A stretch of DNA of 64,000 nt from Lysinibacillus_B sp042920265 (lineage in GTDB: Bacteria; Bacillota; Bacilli; Bacillales_A; Planococcaceae), in the NCBI RefSeq assembly GCF_042920265.1, contig NZ_JBDQZI010000012.1, forward strand, positions 1 to 64,000, written 5' to 3'. Shown here one piece after another: positions 49,014 to 59,292 of this stretch. Both the position numbers and the translations under genes were made by a program. The notes beneath the pieces are model-generated. The model did not search any database, was not told the origin of the DNA, and saw only the letters and a list, made by a program, of their open reading frames with translations. Position 1 is the first letter of the stretch. Every line of letters begins with the position of its first letter.

Positions 49014-51752
49014 TTAGTCATAGTGAAGGGGGATGCTGATTGTACAGATTGTCCCGAGTCCTTCTGTGCTGTCGATTTGCAGTGTCGCGTTTAAATTATG
49101 TCGGAGTCGCTCGAGTGTATTTCGCAACCCTAGTCCACTACTCATTTCCACGATATTAGCTAGTTTGTCGGCTGGTATGCCCACCCCATTATCTGCTACA
49201 CGGATGAAAAATTGTTGTTCCGTTTTCCATATACTAATAGTGACCGTTCCCTCACTTCCCTTGGGATGCACGCCATGTCGGATTGCATTTTCCACGAGTG
49301 TTTGCAAACTAAATGGGGGAATATTGATAGCATCATAGGTTGTATCGTTCAGTACCCAGACAATTTTTAAGTTAGGCATAAACCGTTGCTCTTGAATAAA
49401 GGCAAAAGATTTGACGAGCTCAATTTCATCGGAAAGCGGTATCATACGAGATTGTATACGCGCATCAAATAAACTAGAAAGGAAGTTGCCAAACTCGTGT
49501 AGTAAATCAACCATCTTATCCTGATCAATCGTGCTTAATGAAGCAATAGTATTTAATGTATTAAATAAAAAATGTGGTTCAATTTGTGCACGTAATAATT
49601 CGGCTTCTAAATGAAGCTCATTTTCTACCATTTGTTTCATCGTAATGAGTGATTTGGTACGTGAGAGCAATTCCATAGGCTGAATCGGTTTCGAAATATA
49701 ATCATTCACACCGGATTTGAATATAGTAGATAGTTCTAAATTATGTGCCTGTACGGTCAAGAATAGAATAGGTAACTGTACAAATGAAAAATTTTGACGA
49801 ACTTCTTTAATAATGTCTAATGATGAATGTGCTGCAATCATCGAATCAATGATGACTAAATCATACTGAAGCGTTTTTAAATGTGTCCAAAAATTGGATT
49901 CATTGGCCAACGTAAGTTGATACTGTTGTGAAGATAGAAGCGCCAAGAGGAATGCGTTATCTGCATGATTTTCGGACCACAAAAGAATTTTGCCCTTATA
50001 TTCAGTACACATAACAGATTGGTCTAACTCCACATGCCAATGTTCTTTTTCTACACTTTGTAATAGACGAATTTCTAGCATAAAAGGATTAAAAATAAGT
50101 TCGCCTTGCTGCATAGCAAGGATTTGATGACATACCTCAATCGTTAATTGATCAAGTTCTTCTAAAACTTCATTAGACATTCCTGACATGCAAATGGAAA
50201 CATAGTCTCCTTGCTCTTGTACTTCAATCGTAATTTCACTACCATTTTTTAGCTTTATCAAAACATTGTTCAGTAAATTGATGAATACTTGACTTAACTT
50301 TTGCTCATCGCCCATAACATGAAGTAGCTTGTTTGGGTTGTTAAACGTCAGCGTAATATGATTGGCTTGTCCAAATGGTTGCAATAAGCTCAATAAATAC
50401 GAAAGTAATGGCGTAACTGCAATCGATTTTTTTTCAATATGAATCGTTTCATTTTGGATTTGCGTATAATCGAATAAATGGCCGAGTGAAAAATTCATCA
50501 TTCGTACGATGCTTTTCAATTTCGCTAAATCGACTTTATCATTTTCCAACTCAAAAATGAGTGAGTTTAACGGATTATATAAACGTTCCGAACTTTGGCG
50601 TAGAAAATCTTCTTTCATTTGGTCCCGTTGCTGTAACTTAGCTGCATATAATTTGATTTGTTCGTTAGTAATAAAAAATCGATAAAACCAAAAGCAGGCA
50701 ATGCCAATTTCTATACTTAAATAATCAAACGGATAAAAAGGTAATTCATAAGGAAGTAGAGATTTAATCACCCGCCATAGTAAACCAGAACAAGCAGCCA
50801 TTCCAGCAAAGAGTAAAAAGTATGTTTCTTTGACGGTAATCACCGTAACACGCCAAACCGCTCTATAAGTATATAAAACCGATATAATATAAAAGGGTAT
50901 TAATAGAAAATCGATGAAGTCTTTATAAGCAAGCGGTATTATAAGCAAAATAAATAGAAATATACTAAATAACCCATTTATGAGTGATTGATATTTTAAT
51001 TTTGTTGTATGGACTGGTAATAATTGGGCAAATCGAACGATGCAAAAGGCGGTACATAAATATAAAATAGAGGTCAATTTGGCTTCTAATGAATAAGGAA
51101 GTAAAAAGTCCCCCCATAAACTGTTTACAAAGCGATAGATTTCATCTAAAAAAGGGAAAATGTACATAATCGAATAGATTAAGACGATACGATTTCGATA
51201 AATAAATAAGTAAATGAAGACACTATAAGTAATATTGAGTAAAAGTGTAATTAAAATGATTAAATTTAATGTATTAATCAAATCAATGTAATCTGTTAAC
51301 CCTTGTATGGAACTCATAATAATAGGCTTATGAAACAATAGCGTATGCTTATTTTCATTGGATGAAACAGTTAATGTAAAGTTCGGTTCATCAATCGTCA
51401 CTTCTGCTAAATAAGCACTATAAGTTGTGCCAAATTTTTCAGACGGTTGACTAATGAGCCGATCATTCACAAATACTTCTGTTTTAAATTCACTTTTAGG
51501 AATATAAAACATGAGCGTTACTTCGCTCGGAAAAGAATCCAATGAAATGTGCATCGGTTGCTCATTGCTACCTTGTAGATGAAGTAGCTCATCATTTTCA
51601 ATAAGAGCGTAATCGATACTTGTAGAAGTATTGTCAGGGACCTCTATTTGTATTGGATAAAAAATAAATAACCAAATTAAACGCAATGTTAATAAAAAGA
51701 AAAAACTACCTATTAAAAGAATTCCATAACGAGACCAAATATTATTTTTCAT
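49014..51752 (-). CDS. Hybrid sensor histidine kinase: 7TM sensor, degenerate HisKA, REC, LytS-type kinase
   Basis: About 912 residues. An N-terminal span and outside beta domain (about 40-145) resemble 7TMR-DISM extracellular modules, followed by seven membrane helices (about 160-360). Residues 385-565 are a HisKA/HATPase core whose phospho-acceptor His is lost (SSERLYNPLN in place of SHELRTPLN) but which keeps an N-box-like GDEQKLSQVFINLLNN. Residues 588-700 form a receiver with Asp637 and Lys689. Residues 720-912 are a second kinase of LytS/YehU type with QIEPHFLFN (His728), NAIRHGV and DNGVGIP. It has no partner regulator gene nearby. Start ATG 51752 or 51755 after GGGAG. Confidence 0.88.
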   Translation of the reverse strand: MKNNIWSRYGILLIGSFFFLLTLRLIWLFIFYPIQIEVPDNTSTSIDYALIENDELLHLQGSNEQPMHISLDSFPSEVTLMFYIPKSEFKTEVFVNDRLISQPSEKFGTTYSAYLAEVTIDEPNFTLTVSSNENKHTLLFHKPIIMSSIQGLTDYIDLINTLNLIILITLLLNITYSVFIYLFIYRNRIVLIYSIMYIFPFLDEIYRFVNSLWGDFLLPYSLEAKLTSILYLCTAFCIVRFAQLLPVHTTKLKYQSLINGLFSIFLFILLIIPLAYKDFIDFLLIPFYIISVLYTYRAVWRVTVITVKETYFLLFAGMAACSGLLWRVIKSLLPYELPFYPFDYLSIEIGIACFWFYRFFITNEQIKLYAAKLQQRDQMKEDFLRQSSERLYNPLNSLIFELENDKVDLAKLKSIVRMMNFSLGHLFDYTQIQNETIHIEKKSIAVTPLLSYLLSLLQPFGQANHITLTFNNPNKLLHVMGDEQKLSQVFINLLNNVLIKLKNGSEITIEVQEQGDYVSICMSGMSNEVLEELDQLTIEVCHQILAMQQGELIFNPFMLEIRLLQSVEKEHWHVELDQSVMCTEYKGKILLWSENHADNAFLLALLSSQQYQLTLANESNFWTHLKTLQYDLVIIDSMIAAHSSLDIIKEVRQNFSFVQLPILFLTVQAHNLELSTIFKSGVNDYISKPIQPMELLSRTKSLITMKQMVENELHLEAELLRAQIEPHFLFNTLNTIASLSTIDQDKMVDLLHEFGNFLSSLFDARIQSRMIPLSDEIELVKSFAFIQEQRFMPNLKIVWVLNDTTYDAINIPPFSLQTLVENAIRHGVHPKGSEGTVTISIWKTEQQFFIRVADNGVGIPADKLANIVEMSSGLGLRNTLERLRHNLNATLQIDSTEGLGTICTISIPLHYD

Positions 51753-52347
51753 CATAAACTCCCGTTAGTATAGAATAAGTTGCTCCTATTATTTGTAAAT
51801 TATTAACTTGAATACGTACTCGATCATTCATGCTATTACGAGTGAACGCTTTCCACGAACATGACCCCAGCCCTCGATGTGCTTTTAGAGTCCTTGAGAT
51901 TAAACCCCATTTTACTATTATATAATGTTACGTATGTTGATTAGTGAAATTTAGATGCTATTTTTTTGATATTACAAGGCCGCATCTTCCACATTCACTG
52001 CTTTCGTTTTATTATTTTCCTCGTGGAATTTTAGTGATTTCTTCTAGTGAAATCAATTTTTGAAGGATGCAACGATTCATTTTTCTGTAGTAGCTTTTAT
52101 TTTTGAAATTGAAGAACAGTATTACTTTTACATAATGATTCGAAATGTGATAAAGAAAAGGGAGCAGCAGGAAGTTAGTCATACAGGTATTGCCACATTA
52201 TGGGGGGATGCCTGTATGCCTCTATAGAATAGTAGAGGAGAGGCCTCTATTGTGTGAAGGTTCACTTTATAATAAGCGACTTTTTTTGTATAATAATTAA
52301 GTTACAAGGCAATTTACATTTTATATAAATTGAAAGAGAGTGGAACT
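51753..52347. other. Intergenic region, sensor kinase / yebC
   Basis: About 595 bases between divergent genes. An open stretch of 30 codons from ATG 52136 has no ribosome site and is probably chance or a remnant. TATAAT at 52290-52295 is a possible yebC -10 with a weak -35 (TTATAA, 16-base spacing). Nothing else was recognised. Confidence 0.4.
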
Positions 52348-53067
52348 ATGGGTCGTAAATGGAATAACATTAAGGACAAAAAAGCTGGTAAAGACGCTGC
52401 TAACAGTCGTGTTTATGCGAAATTTGGTCGTGAAATTTATGTAGCTGCTAAGTCAGGTGAGCCAAATCCAGAATCAAACCGTGCGTTAAAAACGGTTTTA
52501 GAGCGTGCGAAAACATATTCAGTACCAAAACATATTATTGAAAAAGCAATCGATAAAGCGAAGGGTGGCGGCGAAGAAAGCTTCGACGAGTTACGCTACG
52601 AAGGCTTCGGTGTCGGCGGTACAATGGTCATCGTGGACGCGTTAACAAACAATGTCAACCGTACAGCATCAGAAGTACGTGCGGCATTCGGTAAAAATGG
52701 GGGTAACATGGGTGTAAGTGGATCTGCTGCACATATGTTCCAAGCAACAGCTGTATTTGGTATTGAAGGTAAATCTGAGGATGAAGTGCTTGAAATTTTA
52801 ATGGAAGCGGACTTAGATGCACGTGATATTCTAGATGAAGAAGGGACAATCATTGTCTATACAGAGCCAGATCAATTTCATGTGACACAAGAAGCGTTTA
52901 AAGCAGCGGGTATTGAGGAGTTTGCAGTAGCGGAGTTAACGATGCTTCCGATGACAGAAGTAGCATTAACTGGTGATGATTTAGCGAAGTTCGAAAAAAT
53001 GATTGATGCGTTAGAAGACTTAGAAGACGTGCAACGCGTCTATCATAATGCTGATTTAGGTGAATAG
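52348..53067 (+). CDS. yebC: YebC/PmpR family protein
   Basis: 239 residues, start MGRKWNNIKDKKAGKDAANSR. The body has the three YebC domains, including YEGFGVGGTMVIVDALTNNVNRT (in part). The size and N-terminus match the YeeN branch of B. subtilis. Members were long listed as transcription regulators, and more recent work on the family points to a role on the ribosome. ATG 52348 is six bases from GAGAGTGG; a frame opening at 52330 lacks a site. Confidence 0.95.
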   Translation: MGRKWNNIKDKKAGKDAANSRVYAKFGREIYVAAKSGEPNPESNRALKTVLERAKTYSVPKHIIEKAIDKAKGGGEESFDELRYEGFGVGGTMVIVDALTNNVNRTASEVRAAFGKNGGNMGVSGSAAHMFQATAVFGIEGKSEDEVLEILMEADLDARDILDEEGTIIVYTEPDQFHVTQEAFKAAGIEEFAVAELTMLPMTEVALTGDDLAKFEKMIDALEDLEDVQRVYHNADLGE

Positions 53068-53184
53068 TGTCCAGTGATACTTTAGTGGAATGGTTGAAAG
53101 GGACTTACTCGTTAATTGAAGCTGTGCCTGTAGAAAGCGATTCAACTGTAGTGAAAATAAACACGTGTGTTATAAAATAAAAGG

Positions 53185-53228
53185 AAGTGTGGTATCTATT
53201 TATGATGAGATGCCGCACTTTTATTTTT
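53185..53228 (+). terminator. Terminator of yebC
   Basis: AAGTGTGGTATCT pairs with AGATGCCGCACTT, 10-base loop, T-rich tail. Confidence 0.88.
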
Positions 53229-53349
53229 ATAATTTTAAATATTTTTTAATTTTTGTAGAAAAATTGTCGGAATTTAATTGTTTAATTACATTTTTATGTA
53301 ATAATAAAGATAACGGGGGATTTGGGAAAAATAGAAAAGTGGTGATGAA

Positions 53350-55092
53350 ATGAGTGTTTTACGTACAATTCGTGGAAAATTATTGATTTTTTCATTTTTA
53401 TTATTCTTACTACCTAGTTCAATCATTGGTTTTGTTAGTTACATGGAAGCGCAACAGGGGCTTGATCAGCTAGGAGAAACAGTAATTAAAAATAGTGTAG
53501 AATCTGCACTACAATTAATTGATCAAGCACAGGTAGCCGTAGACAGCGGAGCGATTACGGTACAAGAGGCACAGGAACAAGTAAAGGCTGCGCTGATTGG
53601 TGAAAAAGAACCAGATGGAAAAAGACAATTAGCGAACCCTTCTGATTTAGGAGAGAATGGCTATATATATATTATAAATCGCCAAGGGACGTTAATTGGT
53701 CACCCTACACGAGAAGGCGATAATTTATGGAATGACCAAGATAGCTCAGGTCAGTACTTTATACGTGAAGTAAAGGAACAAGCTGTAGCGGGTGGAGGCT
53801 TTACGTATTATGAATTTGAGTTACCAGGAAAAACTGAAGTGGCACCAAAACTAATTTATTCAAAGTTAGAAGAAGATTGGAACTGGATTATTGCATCAGG
53901 AACGTATTTACAGGATTTCAATGCACCAGCTAACTCGTTATTAAAGGTTATACTTATTACATTAGTCATTTCAACTGTCCTAGGGGGACTAGCGGCGATT
54001 CTATTCTCTCGTCATTTAGCTTTCCCACTGATGAAACTATCAAAACGTGTTGGACAAGTAGCGAAAGGCAATTTAACCGTAGAGTTAGACAACACAGAAC
54101 GCCATGATGAAGTCGGTGTATTAAATCAAGGGTTCAATGAAATGGTGAGTCAGCTAAAGGTACTCATTTCCGATGTGGAGCATACGATTGGGGAAATTCA
54201 AAATACATCGACTAATTTAACAGCAGTGGCAGAGGAAACAACAGCATTTGGAGAAGATATTGTCAAAGCGGCAACAGAAGTAGCAAAAGGCGCTTCACAG
54301 CAAGCGGCAGATGCGGATGAAACAAACCAAATCACGTTAAGTTTTGCCAAAGAAATTGAGCAATTACATGAGAAAAATGAATTGATGCTACGCTCATCTG
54401 AAAAGATGCGGAAGTCGAATGCGGAAGGTCTAGATAATTTAACTGTATTAAAAGAGCGTTCTTCAGAATCTTATGAGCTTATTACATCGATGCAAGATGT
54501 ATTAGATAGTTTAATTGGGAAAGTTCGTGACATCGAAGGGATTGTGAATACAATCAATGAAATTTCAGACCAAACGAACTTATTAGCGTTAAATGCTTCG
54601 ATTGAGGCAGCACGTGCGGGGGAACATGGAAAAGGTTTTGCTGTAGTCGCCCAAGAAGTGCGAAAATTAGCCGACCAAACAAGCCAAGCAACCGATTTAG
54701 TGCGAAATACGCTCAGAGGGATTGAAGTAGAGACCAAATTAGTAACGAATGAGATGTCTAAAACGTATGCGATTGTTCAAGGGCAGCATGAGTCAGTGGA
54801 AACGACGGAACAGTCTTTCGAAGACATTGGCAATGCCGTTGAAACAATTATTCGTTCCATTGAAGAAGTATCGACAAGCGTGCAGTTACTAAATAATTCG
54901 AAAAATACGATGCTTGCCTCTATTGAACGAATTGCAATGATTAGTGAAACGAATGCAAGTATGACGGAGGAAGTAACGGCGTCTGTAGATGAACAGCAAA
55001 AAGCCGTGCAAATGGTGACAAACTCGTCGAATGATTTATCGAACGAAATTCAGGGGTTACAAGAATCCGTTAATAAATTCACGATTCGATAA
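53350..55092 (+). CDS. Methyl-accepting chemotaxis protein with Cache sensor
   Basis: 580 residues. Membrane spans at about 10-30 and 200-220 bracket an outside single Cache domain (GENGYIYIINRQGTLIGHP, about 97-115). HAMP follows at about 222-275, then the long cytoplasmic coiled coil with the conserved hairpin tip EISDQTNLLALNASIEAARAGEHGKGFAVVA (cited in part: NLLALNASIEAARAGE). It relays ligand binding to CheA/CheW. The ligand, probably a small organic acid or similar, is not known. Monocistronic. Confidence 0.94.
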   Translation: MSVLRTIRGKLLIFSFLLFLLPSSIIGFVSYMEAQQGLDQLGETVIKNSVESALQLIDQAQVAVDSGAITVQEAQEQVKAALIGEKEPDGKRQLANPSDLGENGYIYIINRQGTLIGHPTREGDNLWNDQDSSGQYFIREVKEQAVAGGGFTYYEFELPGKTEVAPKLIYSKLEEDWNWIIASGTYLQDFNAPANSLLKVILITLVISTVLGGLAAILFSRHLAFPLMKLSKRVGQVAKGNLTVELDNTERHDEVGVLNQGFNEMVSQLKVLISDVEHTIGEIQNTSTNLTAVAEETTAFGEDIVKAATEVAKGASQQAADADETNQITLSFAKEIEQLHEKNELMLRSSEKMRKSNAEGLDNLTVLKERSSESYELITSMQDVLDSLIGKVRDIEGIVNTINEISDQTNLLALNASIEAARAGEHGKGFAVVAQEVRKLADQTSQATDLVRNTLRGIEVETKLVTNEMSKTYAIVQGQHESVETTEQSFEDIGNAVETIIRSIEEVSTSVQLLNNSKNTMLASIERIAMISETNASMTEEVTASVDEQQKAVQMVTNSSNDLSNEIQGLQESVNKFTIR

Positions 55093-55139
55093 ATGCTTGT
55101 TTATTAATGGGTAGAATAGAGAAATAATACGGTTTTTTT

Positions 55140-55172
55140 AAGAGTGTAGGTAGTATATCTACACTCTTTTCT
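55140..55172 (+). terminator. Terminator of the chemoreceptor gene
   Basis: AAGAGTGTAG / CTACACTCTT with a short loop and TTCTTG tail. Confidence 0.87.
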
Positions 55173-55242
55173 TGCATTTATAGGAAAAATACTAAATAAT
55201 AAAGCTATAAATTTCGGATTTCGAATTAAATGGAGGGATACG

Positions 55243-56937
55243 ATGAAATTTACAGATTACGAGTATAAACGTCCACATATGCCGACGATTAAGGAAGCAG
55301 TCCATGTATTGATTACACAATTTAAACAAGCGACAACAGTGGAAGAACAAAGCGAAGTGATTGAAAAAATCAATGCATATCGCAAAGATTTTTCTACGCA
55401 GGCGAACCTTGTATATATTCGTGCATCTATTGATACAACAGATGAATATTACCAACAAGAGCGTGATTATTTAGATGAAATCGAGCCCGAAATGGACGAT
55501 GTGATCACAGAGTACTATAAAGCGCTTGTCAACTCACCGTTTCGCGCAGCGTTAGAACAAAAATGGGGAGCGCAGTTATTTGCATTAGCAGATAACCAAA
55601 TTAAAGGCTTTTCACCAGCGATTATTGAATTGATGCAAAAGGAAAATAAATTAGTATCAGAATATAATAAGCTCGTAGCCTCTGCTCAAATTGAGTTTGA
55701 TGGGAAAACATTAACGCTAGCCCAGCTTGCGCCTTATGGTGAATCAACAGATCGTACGGTACGTAAAGCAGCGCGCGAGGCATCAGCTCACTTTTTTGCA
55801 CAAAATGGGAAAAAATTTGATGACTTATACGATCAGCTCGTGAAAATTCGCCATGAAATCGCGACAACACTTGGTTATAAAAACTATGTAGAACTTGGCT
55901 ATATTCATATGAATCGCATAGACTATGATGCCGAGATGGTCGCAAAATTCCGCCAGCAAGTACGTGAATATATCGTACCGCTTGTTACAAAGTTGTACGC
56001 ACGCCAAGCAAAACGCATCGGAGTAGTAGATTTAAAATACTACGATGAAGGGTTGAAGTTTTTATCAGGGAATGCGACACCGAAAGGCGATGCTGACTGG
56101 ATTGTCGCAAATGGGAAAAAGATGTATGAGGAATTATCACCAGAAACAGGGGAGTTCTTCAACTATATGTTAGATCACGAGTTAATGGATTTAGTGGCGA
56201 AGAAAGGCAAGGAATCTGGTGGTTATTGTACGTTTATCGAAAACTATGATTCACCATTTATTTTCTCCAACTTTAACGGCACATCGGGCGATATCGATGT
56301 CTTAACACATGAAGCAGGGCATGCTTATCAGGTATATGCAAGTCGTAATATTGGCATTCCAGAATATTTATGGCCAACTTTTGAGTCATGTGAAATTCAT
56401 TCGATGAGTATGGAATTTTTCACATGGCCGTGGATGGAGTTATTCTTTAAAGAGGATACAGATAAATATCAATTTGCCCATTTAAGTGGAGGGCTAATCT
56501 TCTTACCATATGGGGTAGCCGTTGATGAGTTCCAGCATGTTGTATATGAAAATCCAGAAATGACACCAGCAGAACGTCGCGCAGTTTGGAAAGCAATCGA
56601 AGAAAAATACTTGCCACATCGTGATTATGGTGGTCAGGAGTATTTAGAGTCAGGCGGCTTTTGGCACCGTCAAGGGCATATTTATGCAAGCCCGTTCTAT
56701 TATATTGACTATACATTAGCGCAAATTTGTGCATTCCAATTCTGGAAGCGTTCACGTGAAGATTTTGAAGTAGCATGGAAAGACTATGTCCATTTATGCA
56801 GCTTAGGTGGTTCACAATCGTTCACAGGCTTAGTGAAAGAGGCTGGGTTAATCTCGCCATTTGAAGAGGGCTGTGTCCAATCGGTAGTGGGTGTCATTGA
56901 AGCGTATTTAAACAGTATTGATGATACAAAGCTATAA
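55243..56937 (+). CDS. M3 family oligoendopeptidase (PepF-like)
   Basis: 564 residues. The zinc motif HEAGH is at 356-360, with the third ligand expected in ESCEIHSMSMEFF some 25 residues later. It cleaves short peptides in the cytoplasm. The N-terminal helical part is typical of the M3B group in Bacillales. ATG 55243 follows GGAGGG. It is followed by a terminator. Confidence 0.94.
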   Translation: MKFTDYEYKRPHMPTIKEAVHVLITQFKQATTVEEQSEVIEKINAYRKDFSTQANLVYIRASIDTTDEYYQQERDYLDEIEPEMDDVITEYYKALVNSPFRAALEQKWGAQLFALADNQIKGFSPAIIELMQKENKLVSEYNKLVASAQIEFDGKTLTLAQLAPYGESTDRTVRKAAREASAHFFAQNGKKFDDLYDQLVKIRHEIATTLGYKNYVELGYIHMNRIDYDAEMVAKFRQQVREYIVPLVTKLYARQAKRIGVVDLKYYDEGLKFLSGNATPKGDADWIVANGKKMYEELSPETGEFFNYMLDHELMDLVAKKGKESGGYCTFIENYDSPFIFSNFNGTSGDIDVLTHEAGHAYQVYASRNIGIPEYLWPTFESCEIHSMSMEFFTWPWMELFFKEDTDKYQFAHLSGGLIFLPYGVAVDEFQHVVYENPEMTPAERRAVWKAIEEKYLPHRDYGGQEYLESGGFWHRQGHIYASPFYYIDYTLAQICAFQFWKRSREDFEVAWKDYVHLCSLGGSQSFTGLVKEAGLISPFEEGCVQSVVGVIEAYLNSIDDTKL

Positions 56938-56943
56938 AAATGA

Positions 56944-56985
56944 AGGATGAGCGGTGGAGTTTGACTTACTGCTCATTCTTTTATT
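56944..56985 (+). terminator. Terminator of the peptidase gene
   Basis: GGATGAGCGGT pairs with ACTGCTCATTC (two mismatches), then a TTTTATTTT tail. Confidence 0.75.
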
Positions 56986-57341
56986 TTAAAAAAGGAATCC
57001 TCCTAAAGCGATGTGTTCTGTGCAAACGAATAAATAGGGTTTGAAAGAGGCAACAATGGTGAAAGCTATGTAAGTGATGAACACTAGCATTTTAGTTCAT
57101 CTCTACTCTTTGGTGATAGTCTCTTTTTATAAGTCTTCTTTTTGATCAGTAAAATAAAGTATAATCAATAAGAATATTGAATGATTAAAGAGTGAAACAT
57201 TCTATCGTTTCATCACGTATGTAAGAAGTAGTAACCTATTTCATAGGAAGGTGAGCACTTTACCAGTTTGGATAGCCCCGTGTTCATATCTTTCAAATAC
57301 ATAGTTTGATTTAGAGCAGATTAATAAGAAGGAGGTCAATA
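56986..57341. other. Intergenic region before the AI-2E-family gene
   Basis: 356 bases with no gene. A TATAAT at 57160-57165 has no good -35 box. The GGAGGT ribosome site for the next gene is at its end. Nothing else was seen. Confidence 0.4.
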
Positions 57342-58421
57342 ATGACAAAGAAACTATGGTTTCAAGTAGGGGTCGGTATTTTAATCGGTCTTTTAATTAT
57401 TAAATATTTTATAGAGATTCAAGGGATCTTTAGTCCGTTTGTTATCATTTTAAAAACGATTTTTATTCCATTGTTATTAGGGGGCGTATTGTATTATGTT
57501 ACGGAGCCGCTGCAGCGCTTGTTAGAAAAGCGCGGCTTACCGAGATGGGGAAGTATTAGTACAATCATTATTTTACTAGCAGGCGTCGTAACAGGTCTTT
57601 TATTAATGATCGGCAATCCAATTGCTACGCAAGTGAATAATTTAGTGAAAAATGCACCAATGATTGCGACCAATATTCAGGAAACAACAGATTACATTAT
57701 TAATAATAGAGATAATTTACCGCCACAAGTAGGAGAGTTTGTTGACTCTATTTCGAATTCCATTCAGGAAATTGCGGTAAAAAGTAGTACATGGCTTGTC
57801 AGCGTTATTAGCGGAGCCGTGTCAGCGACGTTTACACTTATTCTCGTCCCATTCTTTTTCATTTTTATGTTAAAGGATCATGAAAAGTTCGCGCCAAATA
57901 TTTATAAAATATTTACCGGTGAACGTCGGACATGGGTAAAGGAGACGTTAGAGGATATTGATCGTGTGCTTCGTAACTATGTACAAGGACAAGTCATCAT
58001 TAGTTTGATACTGGCCATCATGATGTTTATTGGCTATGTAATCATCAAGTTAGAATATGCATTATTACTGGCGATTTTCGCCTTCTTTATGAATATGATT
58101 CCGTTTATCGGCCCGTGGGTATCTCTTGTACCAGCTGTCATTGTCGCAATTTTACAAGATCCCGTTTTAGTCATTTGGGTACTCGTCATTACTTTAGTAG
58201 CGCAACAAGTTGAAAGCAACTTAATCACACCAAACATTATGGGGAAATCATTAGATATCCATCCTTTAACAGTTATTTCAATTGTATTAGCAGCAGGGAA
58301 TATTGCAGGGTTTATTGGGATTTTGATTGCGATACCGACATATGCCGTATTAAAAGTAATTGTTGTTAATATATACGAGGAGCGTAAAAAAATTAAAGAA
58401 GCTGCAACGAAATCGGTGTAG
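57342..58421 (+). CDS. AI-2E family (PF01594) membrane transporter
   Basis: 359 residues with about seven to eight membrane helices. The family signatures are near the C-terminus: NMIPFIGPWVSLVPA and QQVESNLITPNIMGKSLDIHP (in part). Family members include TqsA and Bacillus Na+(Li+)/H+ antiporters such as YubA-like proteins, so the substrate is uncertain. ATG 57342 follows AAGGAGGT. Confidence 0.92.
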   Translation: MTKKLWFQVGVGILIGLLIIKYFIEIQGIFSPFVIILKTIFIPLLLGGVLYYVTEPLQRLLEKRGLPRWGSISTIIILLAGVVTGLLLMIGNPIATQVNNLVKNAPMIATNIQETTDYIINNRDNLPPQVGEFVDSISNSIQEIAVKSSTWLVSVISGAVSATFTLILVPFFFIFMLKDHEKFAPNIYKIFTGERRTWVKETLEDIDRVLRNYVQGQVIISLILAIMMFIGYVIIKLEYALLLAIFAFFMNMIPFIGPWVSLVPAVIVAILQDPVLVIWVLVITLVAQQVESNLITPNIMGKSLDIHPLTVISIVLAAGNIAGFIGILIAIPTYAVLKVIVVNIYEERKKIKEAATKSV

Positions 58422-58428
58422 CCTCTTT

Positions 58429-58502
58429 TAGGAGAAGTCCCTCTCTATAGGTGGCGTCATTGAGATATGAGAGAAGTATGTCGCCAGGCTACTTCTCTTT
58501 TC
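58429..58502 (+). terminator. Terminator of the AI-2E-family gene
   Basis: Outer stem AGGAGAAGT / ACTTCTCTTTT encloses an inner stem GGCGTCAT / ATGTCGCC. The tail is T-rich. Confidence 0.7.
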
Positions 58503-58546
58503 TGTATGTTATACTAGTGGGCGAAAGAAATTAAAAGGAGATTTTT

Positions 58547-59008
58547 ATGCTTACATTTGAACAAAAGCAAGCGATTATTGAAGAGTTCACACAGTTAAAA
58601 AAGAAGGAAATTTCATTAAAACGTATGAATTATCACTTTGAAGAAAGTTTGTACGAAAAGACGATTGTGGTTGAAAAACTACACCCAAATGGGAATGGTT
58701 TTGTATTCATTGGCGACTTATTAAAATATGAAAAAGAAGCGAATGATAAAGGTCTTGTCAATATTCGCGATTATTCGGCAGAGGCACTGCGAACGATTAT
58801 TGCAGATGCGATTGAATATTTATCAGAGGATGTTGATGATGAACCAATTATTGAAGTATGGGTAGATCGCAATCGTACAAAGTTGGAATTAGTGTACGAA
58901 AATCGTGCGTGGAATGTATATCATAATGATAATTTAGAGGAAGCATTTGGTACGCGTGAGGCAGCGGTGGAATATTTACGCGAGGAAGGCTTCCGCCCAG
59001 TGAAGTAA
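58547..59008 (+). CDS. Conserved hypothetical protein, 153 aa
   Basis: A soluble, acidic alpha/beta protein. It has a helical N-terminus (LTFEQKQAIIEEF), a beta-rich middle (GNGFVFIGDLL, IEVWVDRNRTKLELVYEN) and a short C-terminal helix with EEGFRPVK. No signal peptide or membrane span, and no family recognised. ATG 58547 has AAGGAG upstream. The next small gene starts 15 bases after its stop, so they are probably cotranscribed. Confidence 0.75.
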   Translation: MLTFEQKQAIIEEFTQLKKKEISLKRMNYHFEESLYEKTIVVEKLHPNGNGFVFIGDLLKYEKEANDKGLVNIRDYSAEALRTIIADAIEYLSEDVDDEPIIEVWVDRNRTKLELVYENRAWNVYHNDNLEEAFGTREAAVEYLREEGFRPVK

Positions 59009-59023
59009 AAGGGGGGAATGATG

Positions 59024-59275
59024 ATGGAAGAGAGAACGTCCAATGGTAAAAAGTTTGCCTTTATTGTCATCGGGTCAATCATTATAGCATCTATTTTTGC
59101 CGTCATTGTAATTACCATTTTCTATAATACGTATGATCCATCCAAATATGGTCGCAATAATGGTGGGGTTGATCCGAATAATAGAGGTGTACCTGAAACA
59201 GAACAAGTAGATGAGCAATCCGCTCCTTTGACTAATTCGATGTATGAGTCTATAATTATCTCAAATTCGAGATAA
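59024..59275 (+). CDS. Small single-span membrane protein, 83 aa
   Basis: One hydrophobic helix (about 10-32), then an outside tail with Asn/Gly/Pro-rich sequence (YGRNNGGVDPNNRG). Three ATGs are stacked (59018, 59021, 59024) after GGGGGG; the third has a seven-base spacing and is preferred. No family recognised. It sits between the hypothetical gene and mhqD, so all three may form an operon. Confidence 0.65.
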   Translation: MEERTSNGKKFAFIVIGSIIIASIFAVIVITIFYNTYDPSKYGRNNGGVDPNNRGVPETEQVDEQSAPLTNSMYESIIISNSR

Positions 59276-59292
59276 TATAGGGGCGTGAGTAC

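Noticed and set aside
55622..56815. Several minus-strand frames opposite the M3 peptidase gene
   Set aside because: Shadows of the peptidase coding frame; no ribosome sites.
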